This document shows positions 1-9,612 of a stretch of DNA of 64,000 bases, piece by piece (the stretch's first letter is position 1; each line of letters begins with the position of its first letter). The notes below the pieces were generated by a model. That model made no database searches. It had not been told where the DNA came from and worked only from the letters and a program-made list of their open reading frames with translations. Source of the stretch: an uncultured Pseudodesulfovibrio sp. (GTDB lineage Bacteria; Desulfobacterota; Desulfovibrionia; Desulfovibrionales; Desulfovibrionaceae); the NCBI RefSeq assembly GCF_963675635.1, contig NZ_OY776488.1, positions 847,740-911,739 of the forward strand, read 5' to 3'. The translations under genes were made by a program, and so were the position numbers.

Positions 1-822
1 ATATGGATTCAGAACAAGGTGTATGGACATGTCCGGGCAATTCTGCATTCCGTACAGGTGAACCCATTCTTCAAGTGTTGTCTTGCCTGGAAGGCCGGGA
101 AGGTCGACGAATATCATGTCGAACTGTCCGGATTCTTTTTGTAAAAGATCAAAGTCGTCGCGAGTGATAATCTCCCGGAAGGCGAGGCCGCTGAGTTCGG
201 CATAATGCTTAAGCACCAACCGGCCTTTTCCCCGGCCACCGTCAGCGGTGGCAAGACAGATACGGGTATTGGGCTTATCTTTTTTTATTTTGAGGGCCAG
301 ACGGACAAGGCTGGTAGTTTTGCCTGCGCCGCCAGGACCGGTAAACGCATGAAATTTGTTGCTCCAATTTGTTGATTCAAATGGAGTTGCCTTGAGCAGC
401 GGGTCAAGAGCGGTCATGATGGAGCGGCTCGGGTCGTCTCGGAGATTGCAGTAAATACGAGCCAGGACTTTTTCGTTCACATCTTCCCGTTCCAGATATT
501 CCATGGCGATCTTCTGCTTGGGAGAAAGTCGGTCCATATCCATTTGCGGCTTCATCAGGGCCATTATCTGGCCTTTAATCTGACTCCATTCACGCTGCCA
601 CCCAACAGTATCTTTCAGTGCATCGTCAACCACGCTGTCTCGAGTTGGCCGTGGGGGGACAGTCGTCTGGGAGTGTTCAACTGCTGCTACTATTTCGCAA
701 CATTTACAGCCATTTACAGTAACTGTCTTGTTTGACAGGATTACGGCATCTTCGCCCAGATCAGCTTTAACCTTGGCGAATGCGGCAGTCGAATTGGCGG
801 CCTTGAATGTCTTCATTCTCAT
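1..822 (-). CDS. flhF: Flagellar biosynthesis GTPase FlhF (N-terminal 274 codons; 3' end beyond window)
   Basis: SRP-family GTPase that places and assembles the polar flagellum at the inner membrane. Reading from 822 gives MRMKTFKAANSTAAFAKVKA, the usual FlhF start (a 'MKxKTF' type opening). A P-loop GPGGAGKTT lies at about residues 162-170. A Shine-Dalgarno AGGA sits 6-9 bases before the ATG, and the stop codon of flhA overlaps it, so translation is probably coupled. Odd points: the segment after the P-loop reads ATADGGRGKGRLVLKHYAEL where the family has DTYRIGA..QL..YA, and the G3 element reads FVDLPGLPG where the family has DTAGR. The G4 motif lies outside the window. Position after flhA and the N-terminal match make FlhF the best call. 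The altered motifs could mean changed GTP hydrolysis. Confidence 0.9.
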   Translation of the reverse strand, partial: MRMKTFKAANSTAAFAKVKADLGEDAVILSNKTVTVNGCKCCEIVAAVEHSQTTVPPRPTRDSVVDDALKDTVGWQREWSQIKGQIMALMKPQMDMDRLSPKQKIAMEYLEREDVNEKVLARIYCNLRDDPSRSIMTALDPLLKATPFESTNWSNKFHAFTGPGGAGKTTSLVRLALKIKKDKPNTRICLATADGGRGKGRLVLKHYAELSGLAFREIITRDDFDLLQKESGQFDMIFVDLPGLPGKTTLEEWVHLYGMQNCPDMSIHLVLNPY

Positions 823-831
823 AATGCGTTC

Positions 832-2931
832 CTAAATTTCAACAGTTGCGGCTGACTGAATTTTGACATCTGCCGGGATTTCGGCCTGGGAAATGACAGG
901 CAGGGTCGGGATGAATCTGGTCAACAGTTGAGCGAGTTGAGATCTCAACTGTGGAGTGACCAGCAGGATGGGCTGGCCGTCGGCGACCATGGCGTCTTCC
1001 GTTGATTGGTTAATTGACTGAATGATCTGTTGTGCCACGCCCGGTTCCAAAGCAAGATAGCCACCTTGTTCTGCAGGGCGCATTGCATTGTTCAGAATTT
1101 CATCAATTTGCGGACTCATGGTGATGATAGGTAAAACGCCTTCTTCACCCATGTATGGCTTAACAATGGTGCGGCCCATTTTGGCACGGACATATTCTGT
1201 CAATTGAACCGGGTCTTGAGTGGCCATTCCATAATCGGCCAGAGTTTCAACAATTGTGAGCAGGTCTCGAATGGAGACATTTTCCTGAACGAGAGCCTGG
1301 AGGACTTTCTGGACACCACCGATACTGAGTACGGCAGGCACCAGACTCTCCACGGCCTTGGGAGCGCGTTTGGACAGGTTGTCCAGAAGTTCTTGTGTTT
1401 CCTGACGTCCCAGGAATTCGTGCAGGTTACGTCTAAATACTTCGGTCAGATGGGTTGCGATAACCGTGGACGGATCGACCACAGTGTATCCTGCCAGCAT
1501 GGCCTCTTCCTTTTGCGCTTCAGGAATCCATACTGCCGGGAGATTGAACGCCGGTTCTACTGTTTCAACGCCCTGGATGCGCTGTTTGACGTCGCCCGGA
1601 TCCATGGCAAGATAATGGTCTATGAGCAGTTCTGCGCTTGCTACGGGGTTGCCTTTGATGAGTACACGATATTCGCCGGGTTTGAGCTGGAGGTTGTCGC
1701 GCAGGTGCAGGGATGGGACAACCACGCCCATGTCCAGAGCGAATTGCCGACGGATGGAGCGAATACGTGAAAGCAGGTTGCCGTTCTGTTCTTCGTCAAC
1801 AAGAGGAATAAGACCGTAGCCGACTTCCAGTTCCAACTGGTCAAGTGGCAACAGCGCTTGGACTTCTTCGGGAGTGTCCAGCGTGGGAACGTCTTTGGGC
1901 GTGAGATCCTCTGTATTGCCGACGATTTCGCTTTGTTGTTTCGCGGAAAGATGACCGACAGTGTATGTTATGATTGCCAGAGTCAGGAATGGAATTGTCG
2001 GCATTCCAGGGACGATTCCAAATATGACAAGAATACCTGATACCAGTTTGAGTGCGCGATGGTGGAAGGATAACTGCCCGATGAATTCTTCACCCATTTT
2101 GGCTTCTGCCGCAGCACGGGAAACGATGATACCGGCCGACGTGGAAATAATCAGGGAAGGGATGGTCGCAACAAGGCCGTCACCGATAGTCAGTAGGGTG
2201 TAAGTCTGAGCGGCATCCATCCACGGCATATCCTTCTGGATAACTCCGATAAGGAAGCCGCCGATGATATTGATGACAGTAATCATCAGGCCTGCCTTGA
2301 CGTCTCCTGAAACGAATTTTCCAGCACCATCCATAGCTCCGTAGAAATCGGCTTCACGGCGCATGTGATCGCGACGCTTGGTGGCTTCTTCTTCGTCGAT
2401 GAGGCCGGCATTCAGATCTGCTTCAACGGCCATCTGTTTACCGGGCATAGCGTCAAGGGTGAAGCGGGCAGCTACTTCGGCAATACGTGTTGTACCAGTG
2501 ACGATGACTGTTTTGTTCAAAATAAACAGGATCATGAAAATGACGATGCCGATGACGTAGTTACCACCAACAACGAATTCGCCAAAACTTTGAATAACCG
2601 ATCCTGCTGCAGCCGTGCCTTCGTCTCCGTGCAGAAGGATTGCTCTGGTTGTGGCGACGTTAAGTGCCAGTCTGAGTAATGTAGTTACCAGAAGCAGTGA
2701 TGGGAATATGGAAAATTCGAGCGGTGATGTCATGAACATGGACGTAACAAGGATGACCAAGCCAAGGGAGATGGACACTGTGAGCATGAAATCAATGAAC
2801 GGGGTGGGCAGAGGAATAAGCATGACGAAAAGAATAGTCACGACTCCACCGGCCAGAAGAATGTCACCCTGTTTGGAAAATTTCGAATAATCGATTTGGG
2901 GAATCGCTGATTTCTTGGAAGGCTGAGCCAT
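832..2931 (-). CDS. flhA: Flagellar export gate protein FlhA
   Basis: Inner-membrane export gate of the flagellar type III secretion apparatus. It couples proton flow to substrate export and docks chaperone-substrate complexes through its cytoplasmic domain. The 699-residue length is normal. The N-terminal half has about eight membrane segments (residues 25-320), with the conserved cytoplasmic element DAMPGKQMAVEADLNAG at about 160-176. The C-terminal half is the soluble FlhA-C domain. The start is supported by AGAGGTG upstream of ATG 2931. The gene lies third in fliR-flhB-flhA-flhF, and its TAG stop overlaps the ribosome site of flhF. Confidence 0.97.
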   Translation of the reverse strand: MAQPSKKSAIPQIDYSKFSKQGDILLAGGVVTILFVMLIPLPTPFIDFMLTVSISLGLVILVTSMFMTSPLEFSIFPSLLLVTTLLRLALNVATTRAILLHGDEGTAAAGSVIQSFGEFVVGGNYVIGIVIFMILFILNKTVIVTGTTRIAEVAARFTLDAMPGKQMAVEADLNAGLIDEEEATKRRDHMRREADFYGAMDGAGKFVSGDVKAGLMITVINIIGGFLIGVIQKDMPWMDAAQTYTLLTIGDGLVATIPSLIISTSAGIIVSRAAAEAKMGEEFIGQLSFHHRALKLVSGILVIFGIVPGMPTIPFLTLAIITYTVGHLSAKQQSEIVGNTEDLTPKDVPTLDTPEEVQALLPLDQLELEVGYGLIPLVDEEQNGNLLSRIRSIRRQFALDMGVVVPSLHLRDNLQLKPGEYRVLIKGNPVASAELLIDHYLAMDPGDVKQRIQGVETVEPAFNLPAVWIPEAQKEEAMLAGYTVVDPSTVIATHLTEVFRRNLHEFLGRQETQELLDNLSKRAPKAVESLVPAVLSIGGVQKVLQALVQENVSIRDLLTIVETLADYGMATQDPVQLTEYVRAKMGRTIVKPYMGEEGVLPIITMSPQIDEILNNAMRPAEQGGYLALEPGVAQQIIQSINQSTEDAMVADGQPILLVTPQLRSQLAQLLTRFIPTLPVISQAEIPADVKIQSAATVEI

Positions 2932-2997
2932 GTTTTTGACACCTCTTGGATGGTTTTCCCTGGGGGGCCGGAAGAGGTGTCCGCCGTGTGTAAGTGC

Positions 2998-4065
2998 TTA
3001 CCGATTCTTGAATTTTTCCAGTTTTGCCAGAATCGCAGCAACGGCTTGAAACAGTTCCTCCGGGATGGTTTCCCCGATCTCCACCTGTTTATACAAAGCC
3101 TGTGCCAAGGGGACGTTCTGCTGGATGGGTATATTGTTTTCCCGTGCGATTTCTTTGATTCTTTCTGCAACATTGTTCACTCCTTTGGCGAGCACAAGAG
3201 GTGCTGGAGCGACCATGGGATCGTATTGCAAGGCGACAGCATAGTGTGTGGGGTTGGTTATAACGACATCTGCTTTGGGGATATCCTGGAACATTCTTGA
3301 GGCCATCATTGCCATCATCTTGTTTCTTTGTTGCATTTTTACTTTCGGATCACCCTCAGCCTGTTTTCTTTCGTCTTTGACCTCCTCTTTTGACATCTTG
3401 ATTTGTTCTTCATAATTCCAACGCTGATACCAGAGATCAATTGTCGCGATTATGAGCATGGGAACCAAGGCGTAACAGGCCATCTTGTACCCTGCAGAAA
3501 GGATAAAGACTATGACGCCATAAGTGCTTGCGTGAAAAAGCGGGAGAAGGTTAGGGAGTTCCTGTTTGATGACGATGTATGGTGCAATGCCGACAGCAAC
3601 TGCCTGGAGTACGCTCTTTGCAAGATTGATGAGAGTCTCCGGGCTGAGCAAGAGCTTTTTGATGCCATTTACTAAGTTGAAAATTTTAGAAAATTTTGGT
3701 TTGAGGGGCGTCATGGTCCAGAGTGATCCGACTTGTAGTCGACCCGTCAGCCATGCGACGAAAGCAATAAATACAATGAATGGTACTACCAATATAGCCA
3801 TTCTGTGGATACCCCAGGTAAACAGGGTGTATGCGACATTTTTATCGACTTCTAGAAGGATGGCTTCAGTGAATGTCCATCGGTAGATCTCGATGAATTC
3901 CTCATGATAATATCCAATCATGACCCGCATGGCGATAACACCGGCGAGCAGGACCATGACTTTACTGATTTCCTGTCCCTTGGCGACATTCCCTTCATTG
4001 CGTTGTTTGTCTCGACGCTTTGTGGAGGCTTTCTCTGTTTTACTCGGATCTTCCTGGCCTATCAT
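2998..4065 (-). CDS. flhB: Flagellar export switch protein FlhB
   Basis: Membrane component of the flagellar export apparatus that switches specificity from rod/hook to filament substrates by self-cleavage. It has 355 residues: a basic N-terminus (TKRRDKQRNEGNVAKG, the family opening), four membrane segments (about 35-215), a cytoplasmic linker and the autocleavage motif NPTH at residues 271-274 followed by YAVAL. All features of an active FlhB are present. GGGAG precedes ATG 4065 and overlaps the fliR stop, so the two are translationally coupled. Confidence 0.97.
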   Translation of the reverse strand: MIGQEDPSKTEKASTKRRDKQRNEGNVAKGQEISKVMVLLAGVIAMRVMIGYYHEEFIEIYRWTFTEAILLEVDKNVAYTLFTWGIHRMAILVVPFIVFIAFVAWLTGRLQVGSLWTMTPLKPKFSKIFNLVNGIKKLLLSPETLINLAKSVLQAVAVGIAPYIVIKQELPNLLPLFHASTYGVIVFILSAGYKMACYALVPMLIIATIDLWYQRWNYEEQIKMSKEEVKDERKQAEGDPKVKMQQRNKMMAMMASRMFQDIPKADVVITNPTHYAVALQYDPMVAPAPLVLAKGVNNVAERIKEIARENNIPIQQNVPLAQALYKQVEIGETIPEELFQAVAAILAKLEKFKNR

Positions 4066-4075
4066 GTCTGTCTCC

Positions 4076-4864
4076 CTATTGAGTGCCGATCAATCCGTAT
4101 TTCATGATGGTTTCGTTCATGTGATTGAGCGTTTGAAGAAAGTCGCCGACATATGCAGACATAAGGGAGAAAATGAATCCGAGAAAAAAGAAGCCGACAG
4201 TAATCTTGATCGGGAAGCCAAGAATGAGCACATGCATTTGTGGCGCGACTCTTGAAATAAGAGCCAGTGCGAGATCGACAAGAAAAAGAGCCGCCATGAC
4301 AGGTGCCGCTATTTTGATGGCCAACGTAAACATAAGGTTGGAAAATTCGAAAATGTTGGACGCCAAACCTGTATCGAGCAAAAGGCCACCTGGTGGAATA
4401 TGTTCGAAGCTTAAACCGACAGCCTGAAGCAGATAAAGGTGTCCATTGAGGACGAGAAAGGTGAGCATGGTACACATATAGAGAAAATGTGCGGATACTG
4501 CGTTACTCGTGCCTGTTACCGGGTCCACTACGTTGACCATGGCAAAACCCATTTGGAAGCCGATGATCTGCCCACCCAATTGAACTGCTGCAAACAAAAA
4601 ATTGACAACCAAGCCGAGTATCAGTCCAAGGACCAGTTCCCCGATGAACATTATGACTATGTTCCAGCCGGTGGGCATAAGTGTGCCGGGAAATGATAAT
4701 TGTGGCCAGACTGCCATGGATAGAACGAGAACCAGGGCTGCTTTGACTGTCTTTGGCGTTGAATTGCCCCCGAAAAACGGCATGAGAAAAAGGACGACGC
4801 TTATTCGGAAAAGTGTCAGGAAAAAGCTGAGCATGTCGCTCGGGTTGAATCCGAAAATATCCAT
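4076..4864 (-). CDS. fliR: Flagellar export protein FliR
   Basis: Integral membrane subunit of the FliPQR export gate. It has 262 residues, is strongly hydrophobic with about six membrane segments, opens with MDIFGFNPSDMLSFFLTLFR and carries the conserved GQIIGFQMGFAMVNVVDP stretch at about 100-115, typical of FliR. It is the first gene of fliR-flhB-flhA-flhF here. The start is set by family similarity, since only a weak GAG ribosome site precedes ATG 4864. A terminator for the upstream peptidase gene separates it from 4982-5887, so the flagellar operon should have its own promoter in 4865-4914. None of good quality was seen. Confidence 0.95.
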   Translation of the reverse strand: MDIFGFNPSDMLSFFLTLFRISVVLFLMPFFGGNSTPKTVKAALVLVLSMAVWPQLSFPGTLMPTGWNIVIMFIGELVLGLILGLVVNFLFAAVQLGGQIIGFQMGFAMVNVVDPVTGTSNAVSAHFLYMCTMLTFLVLNGHLYLLQAVGLSFEHIPPGGLLLDTGLASNIFEFSNLMFTLAIKIAAPVMAALFLVDLALALISRVAPQMHVLILGFPIKITVGFFFLGFIFSLMSAYVGDFLQTLNHMNETIMKYGLIGTQ

Positions 4865-4913
4865 ATGTCAGCTCAATGCAAAACCTGAACCATTGGAGAA
4901 GTCAGGATGCGGT

Positions 4914-4958
4914 TAAAAAAACAGGTCCTTTTGGAAAATAGAATTCCAAAAGGACCTG
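4914..4958 (-). terminator. Rho-independent terminator of the M23 peptidase gene
   Basis: A 15-bp perfect stem (4922-4936 with 4944-4958) encloses a 7-base loop. On the minus strand it is followed by seven T residues (read from 4921-4915). It lies 23 bases after the stop of the minus-strand peptidase gene at 4982 and before fliR. Confidence 0.92.
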
Positions 4959-4981
4959 ATGGATTCACGAAACAGGGTCCG

Positions 4982-5887
4982 TTAGTTGAGAATATACCGC
5001 TTCGGATTTACCGGAACGCCGTTTAAACGAACTTCGTAATGAAGGTGGGGGCCTGTGCTTCGTCCGGTGGAACCAACGTAGCCGATGAGTTCGCCTCTCG
5101 TAACTTCCTGACCGCCTTTGACTGCTATGCGATACATGTGTGCATAGCGAGTGGTCAGACTGGAGTTGTGTTTCACCTGGACGTTCAGACCGTACGAACT
5201 GTCGCGCCCAGAAAATGTGATGGTGCCACGTGCTGGAGCATAAATAGGAGTGCCGCGAGGGGCAGAAATGTCGATGCCTTTGTGGAATTCCCGTTTCCCG
5301 GTGAATGGTGATGTACGCCATGCAAAACCGGAAGTGACCCAGCCTGATGTCGGCCAAATGGATGGGGTGGCTTCAAGGATATTTTTGTTGCTACGCAGGG
5401 TGTGCATGATTTCCTGCTGTCGGACTTCTTCGAGTCGTGCTTCAACGTTCAGCTGACGGAGAAATTCATGCATCTTGCGCGCCAGAAGTTCTTGACGGTA
5501 GAGCGGAAGATAACCCTTTGAAAAGTTTTCATCGGTAGAACCGCCCTTGGGAGCTGCGGCCTGTCCTTCGCCTTGATCAAGATTGATCATAACGCGGAGT
5601 TTGGAATCAAAGTCACGGATGCGACTCAGGTTTTTTTGAAGAGTAGATATTTTTTGAGAAAGACTCAGCAGTTGGGTCTTTTGTTCTTGAACAGTTTTTT
5701 CGGCGATGTTCAGGCCTTGTTCTACGCGAGAGTGTTGTGCGTACTTCTTCCATAAAACAACATTCCCGGTGGCCATGCCGACCATCAGGAAGAAGAGAGT
5801 AGCGATAAACCATCCCCGAAGTTGGAACTTTTTGCAGGAACCCTGTTTGTCCTTAAAGACAACGATATGATATTTTCTGAAAAGCAT
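4982..5887 (-). CDS. M23-family (LytM/NlpD-type) membrane-anchored peptidase
   Basis: Predicted cell-wall endopeptidase. Of 301 residues, 1-26 are basic, 27-47 form one membrane anchor, about 50-110 form a coiled coil (KTVQEQKTQLLSLSQKISTL) and 200-301 are a peptidase M23 domain. The zinc ligands are visible: HKGID (His and Asp), YAHM, and HLH in TGPHLHYEV, with the usual GYVGSTGRSTGPHLHYE core. All catalytic residues are present, so it should be an active peptidase rather than an EnvC-type activator. It is a single-gene unit: a terminator follows and a 64-base gap precedes it. Its substrate, and any role in division or flagellar passage through the wall, cannot be read from the sequence. Confidence 0.9.
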   Translation of the reverse strand: MLFRKYHIVVFKDKQGSCKKFQLRGWFIATLFFLMVGMATGNVVLWKKYAQHSRVEQGLNIAEKTVQEQKTQLLSLSQKISTLQKNLSRIRDFDSKLRVMINLDQGEGQAAAPKGGSTDENFSKGYLPLYRQELLARKMHEFLRQLNVEARLEEVRQQEIMHTLRSNKNILEATPSIWPTSGWVTSGFAWRTSPFTGKREFHKGIDISAPRGTPIYAPARGTITFSGRDSSYGLNVQVKHNSSLTTRYAHMYRIAVKGGQEVTRGELIGYVGSTGRSTGPHLHYEVRLNGVPVNPKRYILN

Positions 5888-5951
5888 TGCCTTTCCAGTT
5901 GAGTTATAATTTAAAAATTTGAGTCAGATTGTAACTTAGAGTGTTTTTAGT

Positions 5952-6701
5952 CTAGACTTTTTTACTTGTCAAGTCAACCTGTTGGCGAGTTATGGCATTG
6001 AAGACATTGTTTTTAATTCTTTTGTCGGTCCGCCACATGGTGCGAAGCCAGTCGTGTACTTCGTCGCGCTTGGTCACGCCATTAGAAGGGCAGATGTTCT
6101 CCCAAATGGGAAGTTCCCACTGCTTTGCCGCTTTAATAACTGTCTTTTTTTCAAGAAGCATTGTTGGCCTGATAACTTGCAGATTGCCGTCAAAAAAAGA
6201 TTCATTGGCAGAAAGTCCTGCGACTCGGCCGTTTTGAACGATATTCATAAAAAAGGTGACAACATTATCGTCAGCGTTGTGTCCAAATGCCAGATGACTG
6301 AGGTTGTAGTCACGACAGAGTTCGAAAAGTCTTTTCCTGCGATGCATACTACAATAAAAACAAGGTGAATTTTTTCGATTTTCATCTGTGTGGGCCTGTG
6401 GCCCGAAGTCGGTCAGTTCTATATGAGCAGAGATGCCGTTTTGAGCGCACCAGTCGACAAGGGGGACGTGTGATGTCTTGTCAAAGCCCGGATTGATATG
6501 CAAAACCATCAGTTCAACGGGGAATGGCATGATTGCCTGACGAATCATCATGACTTTGAGCATGAGAAAACTGTCAACCCCTCCTGAAATGGCAAGGCCT
6601 ATTCGTGACCCATGCGAGACCATATCAGTTTTCTGCATGAGTTTGCCTGTGGCTGAAACACAGTTTTTTTGTGCAAATGTGAGTTTGCCCCATGAGGCCA
6701 T
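5952..6701 (-). CDS. TtcA-type tRNA 2-thiolation ATP-pyrophosphatase
   Basis: N-type ATP pyrophosphatase that activates tRNA for sulfur insertion; TtcA makes 2-thiocytidine at position 32. It has 249 residues. The PP-loop SGGVDS is at 39-44. Three cysteines match the [4Fe-4S] ligands of TtcA: C114 and C117 in PCFYC, and C204 in NICPSNG. The conserved LAFGHNADDNVVTFFMN follows the CxxC pair. The start at 6701 has AGGAGAAG upstream. The sequence is shorter and more divergent than E. coli TtcA, so the tRNA target could differ; TtcA-like rather than TilS because of the cysteine set. It appears to be transcribed alone. Confidence 0.83.
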   Translation of the reverse strand: MASWGKLTFAQKNCVSATGKLMQKTDMVSHGSRIGLAISGGVDSFLMLKVMMIRQAIMPFPVELMVLHINPGFDKTSHVPLVDWCAQNGISAHIELTDFGPQAHTDENRKNSPCFYCSMHRRKRLFELCRDYNLSHLAFGHNADDNVVTFFMNIVQNGRVAGLSANESFFDGNLQVIRPTMLLEKKTVIKAAKQWELPIWENICPSNGVTKRDEVHDWLRTMWRTDKRIKNNVFNAITRQQVDLTSKKV

Positions 6702-6867
6702 CTGTTCTTCTCCTGCCTGTTTTGCTATAGAGTAAATATCAGATTAGGCAGATAGAGCATTCTTTCTTGACTTGCAAGTGCTCCTGGGGCAATTTAACAA
6801 GCTTTCCGACAGAAAGCGGTTGCGTTGCATTCTTTTTTCTTGTCAATAGTGGGTTCCTTACGGAGGG

Positions 6868-8247
6868 ATGCCTGATTTGAAACGACTCGTGTATTTCGCA
6901 GCCATAGTCATCCTGATCGGTCTGGTCGGTGGTGCATACTGGTATAGTACGTTTGGAAAGAGCGCCCTTGTTGTTTCCCGATGGCTTTCGCGATCTCTTG
7001 ATCAGGTCGAGTCGATACATGTGCAGACCATAACCGGATCATATACCTTGAGATCGGTCGGCTCCAGCTGGGAGATTCATGTGCCTGGAGCGTCGTGGAG
7101 TCTCAAGGCTCGGGCTTTGCCCGCACGGGTGTTGGCCTATGAATCATTACTTGTCGATTTGACCCCATATCGGTCCATCGGTGGTTTTAATCGAGGCGGT
7201 CCCGAAGAGTATGGTTTGGATGATCCGGAACTCAAAATGATCTTGAATTTTGGAAGTAAGAGTGAGGAGTCGCTGACTATTAAACTCGCTTCAGACGAAT
7301 CCGGGACTGTCTATGGCTGGAATTCTGAGAATCCGGCGCTGGTTTACGAGTTTGACAAAAAGTCATTTGATGAACTGTCGCTGTCGGCAGAGAATTTTTT
7401 TGATACCCGTGTTTTCTCTTTTAATGAAGAAGCCATTCACAAGGTACAACTCGTTCAACCTTTTGGGTCCAGTTGGCTGGTTGAACAGTCTGAACAGGGA
7501 TATTTGTTCAGCTTACCCGGATATCTCAAAGGGAAGAGTGCTTCGGATTCTGATATCAAGCTGTATATTCATACTTTGGCCTTGTTGCGGGCCGGAAAGC
7601 TGGTACTCGATCCGGTCGTGACGGAACAGCAAATGGCCGCTTTGACTATCAGGCTCTGGAGCAAGCGGCAGGACACACCACATTCTGTAGAATTTTTTAT
7701 TCTGAAGGACGACCCGAAACGGTATCTCGGCAAGTCGTCCTGGCTGACCGTTCCTTTTCTGCTTGATGCGGAAAGTGTCAGTCAGCTTGTCCGCAGTGCA
7801 TTTGATGTTCAGGGACGGAACGTGTTCACCTTGGAAATAGGCGCGGTCGCCAGTTTCGTTGTTGATCACGGAAGTAACCGCTATGTGATAGAGCGGAGTG
7901 ACACTGGGTGGCGTCTGCGTGGTGGAGAAAAAGACATCCCGGGCATTGACATGTCACTTTGGAGATTTACTGAGTTACAGTTTGAAGCGTTGCCGCTGAA
8001 CAATTTGGCAACTTCGGCTGTAAAACTTATGCAGTGTCAGCTTCTGGGCGAGGACGGGCAGTTATTGAAGTCCATGACTTTTTTTGCTGACCCTAAATTG
8101 CCTCAGGGGCAATGCTGGATGAAGAATGGAGACGGGATGTATTATCCGGTTTCCAGCCGGTTGTTGAAAGACTTGCAGGGCATGTTCCCGGCCGGTAAGA
8201 CTGGTATTACTGAGGAATTATCGCTTCGTAACGAAGAAGGAGAATAG
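6868..8247 (+). CDS. DUF4340 domain protein, single membrane anchor
   Basis: About 459 residues of unknown function. One N-terminal membrane segment (residues 7-27, [19 protein letters not shown]) is followed by a large, probably periplasmic, beta-rich region with repeated DUF4340-like features ([37 protein letters not shown]). Family proteins are often found beside ABC gliding-type transporters, but no such gene is here. Start choice: GGAGG at 6862-6866 leaves only one base before ATG 6868, too close to work well. The in-frame TTG at 6877 (giving (M)KRLVYF...) has a 10-base spacing and may be the true start. It is followed after one base by rpoZ, so it heads the rpoZ-dnaJ-moaC unit. Confidence 0.8.
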   Translation: MPDLKRLVYFAAIVILIGLVGGAYWYSTFGKSALVVSRWLSRSLDQVESIHVQTITGSYTLRSVGSSWEIHVPGASWSLKARALPARVLAYESLLVDLTPYRSIGGFNRGGPEEYGLDDPELKMILNFGSKSEESLTIKLASDESGTVYGWNSENPALVYEFDKKSFDELSLSAENFFDTRVFSFNEEAIHKVQLVQPFGSSWLVEQSEQGYLFSLPGYLKGKSASDSDIKLYIHTLALLRAGKLVLDPVVTEQQMAALTIRLWSKRQDTPHSVEFFILKDDPKRYLGKSSWLTVPFLLDAESVSQLVRSAFDVQGRNVFTLEIGAVASFVVDHGSNRYVIERSDTGWRLRGGEKDIPGIDMSLWRFTELQFEALPLNNLATSAVKLMQCQLLGEDGQLLKSMTFFADPKLPQGQCWMKNGDGMYYPVSSRLLKDLQGMFPAGKTGITEELSLRNEEGE

Positions 8248-8248
8248 T

Positions 8249-8479
8249 ATGGCTCGTATTACTGTTGAAGATTGTCTGGAAAAAGTGAGTAACCGTTTTC
8301 TCATCACGCAGATGGGGATTAAGAGGGTCAAGCAGTACCGTGAAGGGTACAAGCCCCTGGTTGCATCCAATAACAAGGAAATTGTCAGTTCCCTGCGTGA
8401 AATTGCAGCAGGCAAAGTGCTTCCCGACCGTCCGATTCCCGAAGCCAATATTGATGCAGAATTTCCTGAGGACGCCTAA
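8249..8479 (+). CDS. rpoZ: RNA polymerase omega subunit
   Basis: Small RNA polymerase subunit that helps fold and hold beta-prime. At 76 residues it opens with [17 protein letters not shown], the hallmark of omega, followed by the helix with KRVKQYREG and the segment [22 protein letters not shown] lies upstream of the ATG, overlapping the end of the DUF4340 gene. It sits ahead of dnaJ with 10 bases between them, so they are cotranscribed. Confidence 0.95.
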   Translation: MARITVEDCLEKVSNRFLITQMGIKRVKQYREGYKPLVASNNKEIVSSLREIAAGKVLPDRPIPEANIDAEFPEDA

Positions 8480-8489
8480 GTAATTCGTC

Positions 8490-9608
8490 ATGTCCAAACG
8501 CGATTATTATGAAGTGCTGGGGGTGGATAGATCCGCATCCCAGGACGAGATCAAGTCGGCATATAGAAAAAAGGCTTTCAAGTATCACCCTGACCGGAAT
8601 CAAGATGACCCCGAGGCCGAACCCAAGTTCAAGGAAGCGGCGGAAGCATACGAGATTCTTGGTAATGGAGAGAAACGGCAGGCATATGACCGTTTTGGCC
8701 ATGAAGGGGTAAACGGGAACGGTTTTTCTGGCTTTTCCAGTAATGAAGATATTTTCGGGGCATTTAGCGATATTTTCGGTGAAGTCTTCGGTTTTTCTTC
8801 TGCTGGTCGAGGTGGTGCTAATCGTCCTCGTGCAGGGTCGGATCTTCGGTACAATCTGGAGATTTCATTCCGTGACGCGGCTAAGGGGGCTGAAGTCGAT
8901 ATTCAGATCCCTGTCGAAGTGACATGTGAGGAATGTGATGGGACTGGGGCAGCTCCGGGTTCCTCACCGGAAACATGTCCCCAGTGCGGTGGTTCCGGCT
9001 CAATGCAGCAGTCGCAAGGCTTTTTCCGTATTTCGGTGACATGCCCACATTGTCAGGGAGCAGGGCAGATTATTACTGATCCTTGTGACGAGTGTATGGG
9101 GCGTGGTTCTGTCATTCAGGACAAGGATCTTAAAGTCAGAATTCCGGCTGGAGTTGACAATAATTCCAGACTTCGTCTTCGTGGCGAGGGTGAAGCCGGA
9201 ATGTTTGGTGGTCCTCCTGGTGATTTATACGTCGTCATTCGAGTCACCTCGGACGATGTGTTTGAACGCCAAGGTCAGAATCTTATCATCAGCCGGGAAA
9301 TCTCCATGGTTGAGGCCGCTCTTGGGCACCGTATGGAAGTGCCTACATTGGATGACCCGGTTAATCTGGATATTCCAAGCGGGACACAGAGTGGTGAGGT
9401 TTTCCGTCTTCGAGGTCTTGGCATGCCCCACTTGGGCAGTACGCATAATGGAGATTTGTTGGTGGAAATCAAGGTCAAAACTCCGACACGACTCAATTCC
9501 AGGCAGGAGGAACTGCTGAAGGAATTTGCTGAGATTGAAGCGAGTAAACTGTCCACCAAGGCCAAGGGATTTTTCAAGAAGGCCAAAGAAAAAGTGATGG
9601 GAGAGTAA
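8490..9608 (+). CDS. dnaJ: Chaperone DnaJ
   Basis: Hsp70 co-chaperone that stimulates DnaK ATPase and binds unfolded substrates. It has 372 residues: J domain 3-70 with HPD at 33-35, Gly/Phe-rich linker (about 75-110), four CxxCxGxG zinc-finger repeats ([32 protein letters not shown], about 147-210), then the C-terminal substrate domain. All are intact. No dnaK or grpE is in this window. moaC follows after four bases. Confidence 0.97.
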   Translation: MSKRDYYEVLGVDRSASQDEIKSAYRKKAFKYHPDRNQDDPEAEPKFKEAAEAYEILGNGEKRQAYDRFGHEGVNGNGFSGFSSNEDIFGAFSDIFGEVFGFSSAGRGGANRPRAGSDLRYNLEISFRDAAKGAEVDIQIPVEVTCEECDGTGAAPGSSPETCPQCGGSGSMQQSQGFFRISVTCPHCQGAGQIITDPCDECMGRGSVIQDKDLKVRIPAGVDNNSRLRLRGEGEAGMFGGPPGDLYVVIRVTSDDVFERQGQNLIISREISMVEAALGHRMEVPTLDDPVNLDIPSGTQSGEVFRLRGLGMPHLGSTHNGDLLVEIKVKTPTRLNSRQEELLKEFAEIEASKLSTKAKGFFKKAKEKVMGE

Positions 9609-9612
9609 TCTC

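Noticed and set aside
4877-4892. Sigma-54-like site (TGG...TTGCA, GG-N10-GC) on the minus strand before fliR
   Set aside because: The predicted start would be two bases before the fliR ATG, giving an essentially leaderless message. The flanks match poorly at TTC instead of CAC.
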